Shown here piece by piece: positions 52,054-60,386 of a stretch of 64,000 bases of DNA. Each line of letters starts with the position of its first letter. The stretch's first letter is position 1. The translations under genes were made by a program, and so were the position numbers. Below the pieces are notes generated by a model. That model saw only the letters and a program-made list of their open reading frames with translations. It was not told where the DNA came from and searched no databases. Origin of the DNA: Opitutaceae bacterium (GTDB lineage Bacteria > Verrucomicrobiota > Verrucomicrobiia > Opitutales > Opitutaceae); the NCBI GenBank assembly GCA_016794625.1, contig JAEUGY010000005.1, positions 1 through 64,000 of the forward strand. The letters run 5' to 3'.

Positions 52054-53270
52054 CGACGATGCAGCTCGTCACCGCGGCGCTTTCCGTCCTCACCCTCGTG
52101 GGGGTGGCGGTGGGGCGTTACCCGGCGCTCAAGATGAACCGGGCCACCATTGCGCTGGTCGGGGCGACGCTGCTGATCGCCGTCGGGTCGTTGACGCTTG
52201 AGCAGGCGTACCGGGCGGTGGATTGGAATACGATCCTGCTGCTGTTTGGCATGATGGTGCTCAATGTGAACCTGCGTTTGGCGGGTTTTTTTCAGTACGT
52301 TACGGCCACGGTGGTGGTCTGGGCCCGTACCCCGCGCCGGCTGCTGGCGCTGATCATCGGGGTGTCGGGCTTGTTTTCGGCGGTGTTTCTCAACGATACC
52401 ATTGTCCTGGTCTTCACGCCGTTGGTGCTCGATCTGACGGCGTCGCTCCGGCGCAATCCCCTGCCCTACCTCGTGGGCTTGGTCACCGCGGCGAACATTG
52501 GATCCGTGGCCACCATCACGGGCAACCCGCAGAACATGCTGGTGGGATTGTCCTCCGGCATTGGCTTTGTGGACTTCACGCTCGCGTTGGCGCCCATTGC
52601 GGTGGTCGGGCTCGCGGTGGCGTGGGCGGTGTTGGTGGTCGTTTACCGAGGGGAGTTTCGGGCGGAGCTCCTCGGAGCAGCCGGGCCGATCACGGGGGTG
52701 AGTGACCGCCGGCTCCTCCGCAAATCCCTCGTTGCCACGGCGGTGATGATCGGAGGGTTGCTCGCGGGCATGCCGGTGCCCCTCGCGGCGGCGCTGGCGG
52801 CGGCGGTGTTGCTGGTGACGCGACGCACCGAGCCCGAGCGCGTGTTTCAAGAGATTGACTGGAGCCTCCTCGTGTTCTTTTGCGGACTCTTTGTGGTGAC
52901 GGGCGCGATCGAAGTGTCCGGGCTCGGCGAGCGACTGTTTGCCTGGTTGAGGCCCCTGGCCGACGGCGGGGCGCTGCCGCTGACCGGCGTTTCCCTGGTG
53001 TTGAGCAACCTGGTTTCCAACGTGCCGGCGGTGATGCTCTTCCGGCCCTTGGTCCCCACGCTCGCGGATCCGCAAACGGCCTGGCTGACCCTGGCGATGG
53101 CGACCACGCTCGCGGGCAACCTGACCCTGCTGGGGTCCGTGGCGAACCTCATTGTGGCGGAACTCGCGCGCAAGCGTGGAGTGAACCTCTCGTTCACCGA
53201 GTACCTCAAGGCGGGCACCCTGATCGCCGTGCTCACCCTGGGGTTGGGCGTGCTCTGGCTCAGCCGCTAG
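52050..53270 (+). CDS. SLC13/ArsB-type anion transporter
   Basis: A 406-residue integral membrane protein of the ion-transporter superfamily (CitMHS/ArsB-NhaD). It shows ten or more hydrophobic segments, the conserved FLNDTIVLVFTPLVLDL and the reentrant-loop motif TAANIGSVATITGNPQNML, then a second copy VSNVPAVMLFRPLV and GNLTLLGSVANLIVAE. The twofold NxxxxxxGNP(Q)N type pattern fits the inverted-repeat transport fold. Substrates could be arsenite, citrate or dicarboxylates; sequence alone does not decide. Start ATG 52050 overlaps the epimerase stop; the 3' end overlaps the convergent pseudokinase by four bases (CTAG). Confidence 0.85.
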   Translation: MTTMQLVTAALSVLTLVGVAVGRYPALKMNRATIALVGATLLIAVGSLTLEQAYRAVDWNTILLLFGMMVLNVNLRLAGFFQYVTATVVVWARTPRRLLALIIGVSGLFSAVFLNDTIVLVFTPLVLDLTASLRRNPLPYLVGLVTAANIGSVATITGNPQNMLVGLSSGIGFVDFTLALAPIAVVGLAVAWAVLVVVYRGEFRAELLGAAGPITGVSDRRLLRKSLVATAVMIGGLLAGMPVPLAAALAAAVLLVTRRTEPERVFQEIDWSLLVFFCGLFVVTGAIEVSGLGERLFAWLRPLADGGALPLTGVSLVLSNLVSNVPAVMLFRPLVPTLADPQTAWLTLAMATTLAGNLTLLGSVANLIVAELARKRGVNLSFTEYLKAGTLIAVLTLGLGVLWLSR

Positions 53271-56080
53271 TGCGGAGGGAGTTCGGGCAGGGGATCCGGG
53301 TCGGGCAGTGACGGCGGGGGCGGCTCGACGGCGGGCACTTCGAGGAAAACGACCGTCCGGTCGCCGAGCCGGGTCCAGGCCAGCGGGTCCGGCGGCACGT
53401 CCACCACCCGCACGTCCGGGTCGGCGAGCGCGCGCAGCCTGGCATCGAAGAGCATGAGCCCGATCTCCTCCGCTGCCCCGGTCGGAACCCGCACGGCGAT
53501 GACCGCGTCGATGCCGGTGCTCGGAAACGGGCGGAGCGCCCGTTTCCCGTGGATGACGGCGAGGGCGCGCTGGTCCACGCTGGCGGGCATCTGTCGTTGC
53601 ACGACCACCGGGCGCCCGACCCGGCCGGGTGGAACCTCCCAGGCGAGCAACGGACCGCGCAGCCGGCGGCCGAACCCGTCGTTGATTTCCTCATACACAC
53701 CAGGGGCCGATCCCGGCGGGGGCGTGACTGATGCGATCCGCGCGCCGGGGCCGGGGGGGGGCGCCTTCTCTCCGGCCGGCGGGGCGGAGGGGGCCGCCAG
53801 GGCGGTCCCGCCGTCCGAATCCGAACCGCCTCCCGAGGTGACGAGATGGACCAGGCCGAAGAGGACGACGAGCAGACCGGCCGCGGCGCTGCCCCAGAGA
53901 CCGGCGAAACGAGGCTGGGGCGGCAGCGGGCCGGGGCGCGGATCGAGGGGAAGGTCCGCCATCTCGCGCACGAGGGCGTGAAAACGGGCGACCAGGGAGG
54001 CGAGGTCGTTCGTGCCGGCGTCGGAGGGACGCACCCGGGCGGCCTCGGCCTTGCCGCGGCCGGCGTGGTCGGCCCAGGTCCAGGGGCGGGCGTCCGGATC
54101 GCAGCGGCGCACCAGGCGGGCGATGTGGACCTGGGCCAGCGCGCGCAGTGCAAGCATGCCGGCCAGCGCCACGAGCGGGACCAAGGTGTCGTGGGTTCTG
54201 AAATACATGATCGCGGCGAACGCGACCCAGGCCGGCGCGATCAGCCACCAGGGAAGAAAGAGCCACGGTGCGGCGGCGAGCGTGCGGCGCAGCCCGAGCC
54301 AGAAGACGAAGGCGGCGAGCTGGTGGCCCTGGCGGCCCAGCTCCGTGTAACGCTCGAGGTTGCGCTCCGCGTGGCTGACGTAGAGGAACTCCGCGGCATG
54401 GTCGCCGGTGTGGATCACGAGCAGGAGTTTCCACCGCTCCGGCTTGGGGGCGTTGAAGTATCCGCTGAGCACCGGCGTGCGGGTGGTGGCGTAGCGGCGC
54501 TGCAGGTCATGCCACCGCGCCTCGAGGTCGCGCGCCGGCTGCACGGCCAGGCGGAAAATGCCGGCGTGCACGGCGTGGTCGTCGGCCTTGATCCATCCTT
54601 CGCGGACGCCGTGCGCGATCGCCTCGCGTGCGCCCTGTGCCAGCAGGCTGAGCGAGCGGGCGGCCTCGCCGTCGAGCGTCTCGACCAGGTCGATGTAGGG
54701 CTGCGCCGTGAGGGCGTGGAAGAGCGGGGTGAGCTCGACCGCGGCGTCGCTGTTCACCCAGGACTGGATGCCGATCCAGTCTAGGCGGCGGCCCTTCAGC
54801 CGGAGCGAGGCGGGCGTGCCGTTGTCGGCGCAGACACACCACGCGGCGGCCGCGAGGGCGGTGCGGCGGGCGGAGACCGGGAGGTCCTGCCAGGCCGGCA
54901 GGTCGGATTTGGCCAGCACGGCTTCGAGTCGCTCCGCGAGGGCGCTGTGCACCCGCTCGTTGCGAATGAAGGAGAGCAGGGTGGTTTTATCCGTGGGGGG
55001 CGAAAAGAGATTGGCCTCGCCTTCGTCCCAGTTGGATTCCTGGGCAAAGTAGTCGGCCGCTTCCGCGATGCTGTAGGCCTGACCGCGCCACGTAAAGAGA
55101 CGGGCGTTGCGCGGCAGGGAGTAGCGGTCGCGCACCGGCCGGCCATGGCTCCAGCTTTCCACCTCCGCCGCCTTCCAGCGGCCATCGCGGGAGGCGGTCA
55201 GCAGTCCACGGAGGAGTTGCTCCACCGACGGATCCAGGCCCTTCATCAGTTCGACCCCACCGGCGCGCACTCCGGCCGGTTCCCGTTCGAAGAGCATCGC
55301 TTCGGCGCGCTGGCTGAGCTCGGCTGCGGTGCGGCTGAGGTCCCGGGTCAGGTGGTGGCCGATGATGTGTCGTCCCTGGACGTATTCCTGGATGACGCGT
55401 CCCAGCGACCACCAATCCCAGGCGAACAGTCCGGCTCCCGGTTCGTGGCGGAAGAGACCAGCCGCTTCCGGCGGCGCGTAGAACGGGTCGACCGTCGCAT
55501 CGATCAGTTGGTCCTGCGCCACAGGCACGGCTTCGGGCAGGCCTCCCAGCGAAAAGGTGGGTCCATCGAGACCGGGAGTTACATAAATGGTTTCCGGCCT
55601 GATGTTAAGGTGGGCAACGCCCCGACTATGCAGTCCGGAGAGCACCGGGGCCAACTGGCGCACCAGGCGTTCGACCGTCGCCTTGTCGGCCGGGTGTTCC
55701 ACCAGCCAGTCGCGCAGGTCCTGAAGCGGCGGAGCCGCGGTGACTTCGATGCGCAGGCCTTCTTCTTCCGCGTCTTCGAGCAAGGCGAGGACGTTGTCGC
55801 GTGGGAGATCCTGCAGGAGAACCCAGACCTGCCGCCGCAGTTCAAGGGTCGACGTGAGGGGTCCGACCGTGAGGATGACCGGCTCCATCGACCCGATATC
55901 GACGGCGCGAAACCGTTCGGGCGTCCCGTTCCCAATGGACTCCCCGATCTGGAAGGCACGCCACCGCTGACCCGGGTGGAATCGGGAGCCCGTCGGCTCC
56001 ACGGACGCGGGCCCGGCCTCGGGAGCCGGATCAACCGGAAAGGGATCCGGCCCGGGTGGAGGATCAAGCGGATCGGCCAT
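53267..56080 (-). CDS. Large membrane pseudokinase-like protein
   Basis: A 937-residue protein with an N-terminal kinase-like fold and membrane segments. Residues about 40-320 follow Ser/Thr kinase layout: HLNIRPETIY at 157-166 stands where HRDxKPxN belongs, SLGG at 177-180 where DFG belongs, YAPPEAAGLF at 201-210 for the APE helix, and DWWSLGRVIQE at 222-232. The catalytic Asp is Asn159, the DFG Asp is absent and no VAIK Lys is seen (EPVILTVGPL), so it should not be active. Several hydrophobic segments follow (around 620-700, and LWGSAAAGLLVVLFGLVHLV near 765). A Pro/Gly-rich linker and a beta-type C-terminal domain complete it. The function is unknown; a signalling or secretion-scaffold role is a guess. 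Confidence 0.75.
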   Translation of the reverse strand: MADPLDPPPGPDPFPVDPAPEAGPASVEPTGSRFHPGQRWRAFQIGESIGNGTPERFRAVDIGSMEPVILTVGPLTSTLELRRQVWVLLQDLPRDNVLALLEDAEEEGLRIEVTAAPPLQDLRDWLVEHPADKATVERLVRQLAPVLSGLHSRGVAHLNIRPETIYVTPGLDGPTFSLGGLPEAVPVAQDQLIDATVDPFYAPPEAAGLFRHEPGAGLFAWDWWSLGRVIQEYVQGRHIIGHHLTRDLSRTAAELSQRAEAMLFEREPAGVRAGGVELMKGLDPSVEQLLRGLLTASRDGRWKAAEVESWSHGRPVRDRYSLPRNARLFTWRGQAYSIAEAADYFAQESNWDEGEANLFSPPTDKTTLLSFIRNERVHSALAERLEAVLAKSDLPAWQDLPVSARRTALAAAAWCVCADNGTPASLRLKGRRLDWIGIQSWVNSDAAVELTPLFHALTAQPYIDLVETLDGEAARSLSLLAQGAREAIAHGVREGWIKADDHAVHAGIFRLAVQPARDLEARWHDLQRRYATTRTPVLSGYFNAPKPERWKLLLVIHTGDHAAEFLYVSHAERNLERYTELGRQGHQLAAFVFWLGLRRTLAAAPWLFLPWWLIAPAWVAFAAIMYFRTHDTLVPLVALAGMLALRALAQVHIARLVRRCDPDARPWTWADHAGRGKAEAARVRPSDAGTNDLASLVARFHALVREMADLPLDPRPGPLPPQPRFAGLWGSAAAGLLVVLFGLVHLVTSGGGSDSDGGTALAAPSAPPAGEKAPPPGPGARIASVTPPPGSAPGVYEEINDGFGRRLRGPLLAWEVPPGRVGRPVVVQRQMPASVDQRALAVIHGKRALRPFPSTGIDAVIAVRVPTGAAEEIGLMLFDARLRALADPDVRVVDVPPDPLAWTRLGDRTVVFLEVPAVEPPPPSLPDPDPLPELPPH

Positions 56081-56147
56081 GAGTGCGGGTGTTCGCGGCT
56101 AGTTTCGGCCGGATCGGGGCTGAATGTAGAGGTACTGGTGGGTTCGC

Positions 56148-57062
56148 TCAGGTCTTGGGTCGATTGCGATATTCGTCAGACGCCTTGAGGGTTTCGCGCA
56201 CCCGCTGGTCGGTCCAACCCTTCTTTCGGATGAATCCAGTATAAGTTTCTAATCCGGAGGGATCTGGATCTCTTCCGAGGAGTTCGCGATAAGCCCGGGT
56301 CACGATCTCCCGAGCCAGGCGGTCCTTGGCTTCGTCGCTTCGACGAAGCTCGGCGCGTAAGTCATTTTCCGACCAGCCTTCTTTCAACCGTTCGCGATAG
56401 GTGGCGAGGCCGGAAGGGTCGGGGTCGCGGGCCAGGATCTCTTGGAAGACCTTGCGGACCACCGCGTCGAAATCGCGGGACCTGAATTCGTGGCTATCGC
56501 GCAAGGTGGCACGGAGCCGTGCCTCGGACCAGCCTTGGTCGAGCAGCCGCCGGCGGTAGTTTTGCAGACCGTCGTAGTCCGGTTCCCGGCCCAGCAGGTC
56601 CTGAAACGCGGCACGGATGGCGCGGTCGGCCTCACGTTGGTTGCGAAACTCCGCCGGGCGCCCGTCCGGGGTACCGGGACCAGCGTCGAGCCATTCGACT
56701 TTGAGCGACGAGATCCGATCGTCCCAGGACTCCAACTTGGAGGGTCCGTGGGGCTGCTGGGTCAGATCAGATTGATCGCGACGCAATTCCAGCCGTTCGC
56801 CTTTGAACTGGGCGTCGGCATAGACGACCAGACGCACCGGGCCGTCGAAGCGGATCGAGGAGATGCTGTCATTCCACCGCTTCCGATTGGATTGCCGATG
56901 GTAATGAAGGTTGTCGATCGACTCGCCGGCGTGCAGGACCAGCGGTTCGCCCCGGAATCCGGGGTCGGGGAAGAGAAGCACCCGGGGAGGAGGAGGTTGG
57001 GCGAGCCCGAAGGCCGGCAGAAAGAGAAGGAGAAGCAACCCAGGCAGAGTTCGAAAAAGCAT
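56148..57062 (-). CDS. Secreted beta/gamma-crystallin plus three DUF4214-like repeats
   Basis: A 304-residue exported protein. Signal peptide residues 1-22 (LPGLLLLLFLPAFGLAQ). Residues about 25-125 form a beta/gamma-crystallin-like domain with two Ca-binding motifs of the type (N/D)(N/D)xxSS: NDSISS at 64-69 and DDRISS at 114-119. Residues about 147-299 are three tandem helical repeats of about 45 residues, each with a (L/I)L(G/A)R(D/E)PDxxGL core (AFQDLLGREPDYDGLQNYR, VFQEILARDPDPSGLATYR, AYRELLGRDPDPSGLETYT), resembling DUF4214. The start ATG 57062 was chosen because the signal peptide begins there. It is probably a secreted or surface calcium-binding protein; its partner is unknown. Confidence 0.8.
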   Translation of the reverse strand: MLFRTLPGLLLLLFLPAFGLAQPPPPRVLLFPDPGFRGEPLVLHAGESIDNLHYHRQSNRKRWNDSISSIRFDGPVRLVVYADAQFKGERLELRRDQSDLTQQPHGPSKLESWDDRISSLKVEWLDAGPGTPDGRPAEFRNQREADRAIRAAFQDLLGREPDYDGLQNYRRRLLDQGWSEARLRATLRDSHEFRSRDFDAVVRKVFQEILARDPDPSGLATYRERLKEGWSENDLRAELRRSDEAKDRLAREIVTRAYRELLGRDPDPSGLETYTGFIRKKGWTDQRVRETLKASDEYRNRPKT

Positions 57063-57300
57063 GGTGGGCGAAGGACTACGAAGGCCCGCGGGGACTTGGC
57101 CTGCGAACGTGATGTCAGATTCTGAGCGAGGATGCACGCCAGCTGTGACGTTCCCGCGCGGCTGCCTATTCTCGGCTGGTCGCGGGCCGGACGAGGTGCT
57201 TTGGTCGTGGCATGCGTCCGGCAGGTTTTCTGCCGCTGTCCTGTTGCACCCCGCGCGCACCCTGTCCATCCTGATGGTTTTCCGCCCACCCACCTCCCTT

Positions 57301-58170
57301 ATGCACCTGCGTACCTTGTTTGCGACCCTTACCCCGATGGCCCTGGTTCTGAGTTTGTCGGCCCAAACCCCGGCGGCTCCGAAACTGGAGTTTCCCCAAG
57401 CCAGCCCCTCCACGGTGATCAAGCAGCGGGTTGGCATCACCGACATCGAAGTCAACTTTGCCCGACCGAGCAAAAAAGGCCGCGTCATCTTCGGCGGCCT
57501 CGTGCCGTACGATCAGCGCTGGCGCACAGGGGCAAACAATGCGACGAAGCTGACCTTCAGCACGGCGGTGAAGATCAATGGAGCCGCCATTCCGGCGGGC
57601 ACCTATGAGCTCTTCACCATCCCCGGCAAAGCCGAGTGGACGATCATCATCCACAAGAACATGTCGCAATGGGGTGACTATCAGTACGATGAGAAGAACG
57701 ACGTCGTGCGCTTCAAAGCCAAGCCCGTCGCCCTGCCCACCACGATGGAGACCTTTGCGATCGGTTTCTCCGATTTGCGTGACAGTTCAGCCACGTTCTA
57801 TCTCGCCTGGGAGAATGTGCGGGTGCCGATGAAGCTCGAGGTCGACGTCGTCGGCATGCTCGTCCCGCAGATTGAAGCGGCGATGGCGGCTGAAGGCGGC
57901 AAGAAGCCGTATGTGCCGGCCGCGATGTTCTACTTTGAGAACAACCTCGATCTGAAGAAAGCGATCGCGTGGATGGACGCCGGGCTGGCGGAAAACCCGA
58001 AGGCGTTTTGGTTCATTTATCGTAAAGGCCTCATTTTGCAGAAGATGGGTGACAAGGCGGGCGCGCTGGCCGCGGCTCAGCAGTCGATGGCCCTCGCCTC
58101 GCAGGCGCAGGGAGCGATCAAGGATGAGTATGTGCGGCTCAATCAGGCGCTGATCGACAGTTTGAAGTAG
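57301..58170 (+). CDS. Exported DUF2911 protein
   Basis: A 289-residue secreted protein. Signal peptide residues 1-20 (LFATLTPMALVLSLSAQ). The DUF2911 region from about 25 to 165 shows QRVGITDIEVNFARPSKKGR, FGGLVPYDQRWRTGANNATK, IPAGTYELFTIPGKAEWTI and FGFSDLRDSSATFYLAWENV-like segments. The C-terminal 100 residues are helical and resemble tetratricopeptide-type packing (KKAIAWMDAGLAENPKAFWF, GDKAGALAAAQQSMALASQ). The function of DUF2911 is unknown. ATG 57301 follows the CACCTCCCTT leader. Divergent from the crystallin gene. Confidence 0.85.
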   Translation: MHLRTLFATLTPMALVLSLSAQTPAAPKLEFPQASPSTVIKQRVGITDIEVNFARPSKKGRVIFGGLVPYDQRWRTGANNATKLTFSTAVKINGAAIPAGTYELFTIPGKAEWTIIIHKNMSQWGDYQYDEKNDVVRFKAKPVALPTTMETFAIGFSDLRDSSATFYLAWENVRVPMKLEVDVVGMLVPQIEAAMAAEGGKKPYVPAAMFYFENNLDLKKAIAWMDAGLAENPKAFWFIYRKGLILQKMGDKAGALAAAQQSMALASQAQGAIKDEYVRLNQALIDSLK

Positions 58171-58249
58171 TCCGCGCCCCGAGGACGGTGCGGTCGTGAG
58201 TTTGCCCTCAGGTGGACTGAGCCGTTCCGGACCAGGCCTGAGGGATGAG

Positions 58250-58966
58250 ATGAGCCGCGAAACCTGCTACCGTTGTTTTTGGCCACAGACGCTGTGCTGG
58301 TGTCCTTCGATTCAACCGATGGACACCCACACGCGTTTTGTCTTCTTGATGCACCCCAAGGAGTTCAAACAGGAGAAGGCCGGCACCGGGCGATTGACCC
58401 ACCTGTCGTTGGTGCAGAGCGAACTGCACATGGGAATCGGGTTTGATGACCATCCTCGGGTGCAGGCGTTGCTGGCGGATCCGGCGAACTTTCCCGTCCT
58501 GCTCTATCCGGGCGCGGGGGCGCGCAACCTGTCGGTGGGTGGGTTGACCGCCGCGGACCTGGGTGGCCGGCGGCTGGTGGTCTTTCTCCTCGATGGCACG
58601 TGGGCGTGTGCGCGGAAAATGCTCCGCCTGAGCCCCAGTTTGCAGCGCCTGCCGCGGGTCATGTTCACGGCCGAGACGGCGGTGAGTCGCTATGTGATCA
58701 AGCAGCAGCCGCAGGACGGATGCCTTTCCACTTTGGAGGCGACGCACGAAGTCCTGCTCGCGTTGGAGCGTTCCGGACTGGATCGCTACCCGCGCCCCGA
58801 TCAGTTGCTGGAACTGTTTCAGCGTATGCAGGCCTTTCAGTTGAAGTGTGCGTCGGATCCGGCGCGGACCGGTTACCGCCGGACCGAGTACCGGCCGCCG
58901 GCCGAGCGGGTCCGGCCCCAGGGAAAGAGCGGACAACGTCGAACGCGCTACGTGCCGAAGCCTTGA
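58250..58966 (+). CDS. DTW-domain protein (tRNA-uridine aminocarboxypropyltransferase-like)
   Basis: A 238-residue DTW-domain protein. The N-terminus has four Cys in a zinc-ribbon-like arrangement: [18 protein letters not shown] (C6, C9, C16, C18). The DTW signature is [12 protein letters not shown] near residue 125. [20 protein letters not shown] and PGAGARNLS are other family blocks. Characterised DTW enzymes (TapT and others) put a 3-amino-3-carboxypropyl group on tRNA uridine (acp3U). Start ATG 58250 has a GAGGGATGAG sequence close upstream; a GTG at 58196 would add 18 residues. It precedes recA by 188 bases. Confidence 0.85.
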   Translation: MSRETCYRCFWPQTLCWCPSIQPMDTHTRFVFLMHPKEFKQEKAGTGRLTHLSLVQSELHMGIGFDDHPRVQALLADPANFPVLLYPGAGARNLSVGGLTAADLGGRRLVVFLLDGTWACARKMLRLSPSLQRLPRVMFTAETAVSRYVIKQQPQDGCLSTLEATHEVLLALERSGLDRYPRPDQLLELFQRMQAFQLKCASDPARTGYRRTEYRPPAERVRPQGKSGQRRTRYVPKP

Positions 58967-59154
58967 GCGCGGGCGACGGTGGCACTGGGACCGGGAAGAT
59001 GGGCCGTCGCGTCTTCTGTTTTTCCTGCCACGCGGAACTTGCTTCTGCGCGGTGCAGCGTTTCACGTCGTACCTCCTCGGTGGTGTCGCGCGGAATCCCC
59101 CGCGGCACCTCACCGCGGTCTCCGTTCGACGCTCCTCGTTTCCTTTTTTCCAAC

Positions 59155-60258
59155 ATGTCCAAGGCCGCTCCTACCACCAAAGCCTCTTCCACCCCGGTTG
59201 CCACCGCCGCCACCGGCGGTGTCGTCGCCGTGCCCGCCGAGTCCCGTAAAAATGTCGAACTCGCCATCAGTTCGATCACGAAGCAGTTCGGTGAAGGCTC
59301 GATCATGCGATTGGGCGAAAACTCGAAGATGAAGGTCGAGACCCTCTCGACCGGCTCGCTCGCGATCGATCTGGCTTTGGGCGTGGGCGGACTGCCCCGC
59401 GGACGCATCATCGAAATCTACGGACCGGAGTCCTCCGGTAAGACGACCTTTTGTTTGAGTGTCATCGCCGAAGCCCAAAAGCGGGGCGGCCTCGCCGCGT
59501 TCATCGATGTCGAACACGCGCTGGATCCGAAGTACGCCCGCGTGGTCGGTGTGAATCTGGACGACTTGCTGGTCTCCCAACCCGACTCGGGTGAGGACGC
59601 GTTGAACATCACGGAGACGCTCATTCGCTCCAACGCCATCGACGTCATTGTCATCGACTCCGTGGCCGCCCTGATTTCCAAGCAGGAACTCGATGGTCAG
59701 ATGGGTGATGCCACGGTCGGCTCCCAGGCCCGGCTGATGTCGCAGGCCATGCGCCGCCTGACCGCGGTGGTGAGCAAGACCAAGTGCATCTGTATCTTCA
59801 CCAATCAGATTCGCGAAAAGATTGGCGTCATGTTCGGCAATCCGGAGACCACCCCGGGCGGCCGGGCCTTGAAGTTCTTCTCCTCGATTCGCATCGACAT
59901 CCGGCGCAAGGACCAGATCAAGACGCCGGATGGCAAGGTCATCGGCAACCGCACCAAGATCAAGGTCGTGAAGAACAAGGTCGCGCCGCCCTTCACCGAG
60001 TGCGAATTCGACATCATGTACGACGAGGGCATCTCCAAGACGGGTTCGATTCTGGATCTGGGTCTGGAGCACAAGATCCTCGAAAAGAAGGGCGCTTGGA
60101 TCGCCTACCAGGGTGAACTCGTCGGTCAGGGTCGCGACGCGGCGAAATTGACCTTCAAGGAAAAGCCCGAGTTGGCGGAGAAGATCATGAAGGCGGTGAT
60201 GGAGAAGGTCACCGTCACGGGTGGCACGGCGGTGACGGGCAGCGGCGACGCCGAATAA
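59155..60258 (+). CDS. recA: Recombinase A
   Basis: A 367-residue RecA. It contains the Walker [22 protein letters not shown], the L1/L2 regions with [20 protein letters not shown] and [20 protein letters not shown], and ends in an acidic/Gly-Ser tail. It has an Ala/Thr-rich N-terminal extension of about 35 residues before the usual [18 protein letters not shown], which is longer than the E. coli protein. It performs homologous recombination and SOS co-protease activity. No LexA-like operator is obvious in the 188-base leader; a C/T-only stretch (TCCTTTTTTCC) lies just before the ATG. Confidence 0.96.
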   Translation: MSKAAPTTKASSTPVATAATGGVVAVPAESRKNVELAISSITKQFGEGSIMRLGENSKMKVETLSTGSLAIDLALGVGGLPRGRIIEIYGPESSGKTTFCLSVIAEAQKRGGLAAFIDVEHALDPKYARVVGVNLDDLLVSQPDSGEDALNITETLIRSNAIDVIVIDSVAALISKQELDGQMGDATVGSQARLMSQAMRRLTAVVSKTKCICIFTNQIREKIGVMFGNPETTPGGRALKFFSSIRIDIRRKDQIKTPDGKVIGNRTKIKVVKNKVAPPFTECEFDIMYDEGISKTGSILDLGLEHKILEKKGAWIAYQGELVGQGRDAAKLTFKEKPELAEKIMKAVMEKVTVTGGTAVTGSGDAE

Positions 60259-60278
60259 CGGAAGGTTTGTTCTCGCGT

Positions 60279-60305
60279 TGCAGGCGGCCTCGCTGAGGCC
60301 GCCGC
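60279..60305 (+). repeat. REP palindrome after recA
   Basis: A single copy: GGCGGCCTCGCTGAGGCCGCC at 60283-60303 has perfect nine-base arms with a GCT loop. It sits 25 bases after the recA stop and could act as a hairpin terminator without a T-tract. It is the same palindrome as in the other repeat clusters, with a GCAG tetranucleotide in place of GTAG/GGAG. Confidence 0.85.
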
Positions 60306-60386
60306 GGGCGCCATCGCGGCGCGGCGCCTTTCCTCTCGCCTCGGAGAAGGGGCCGGCGTACCGGTGGGAAGCCCCATGCAGCGCTC

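Noticed and set aside
58967..59154. LexA-type operator before recA
   Set aside because: No inverted GAAC/GTTC-like dyad could be seen in the leader.
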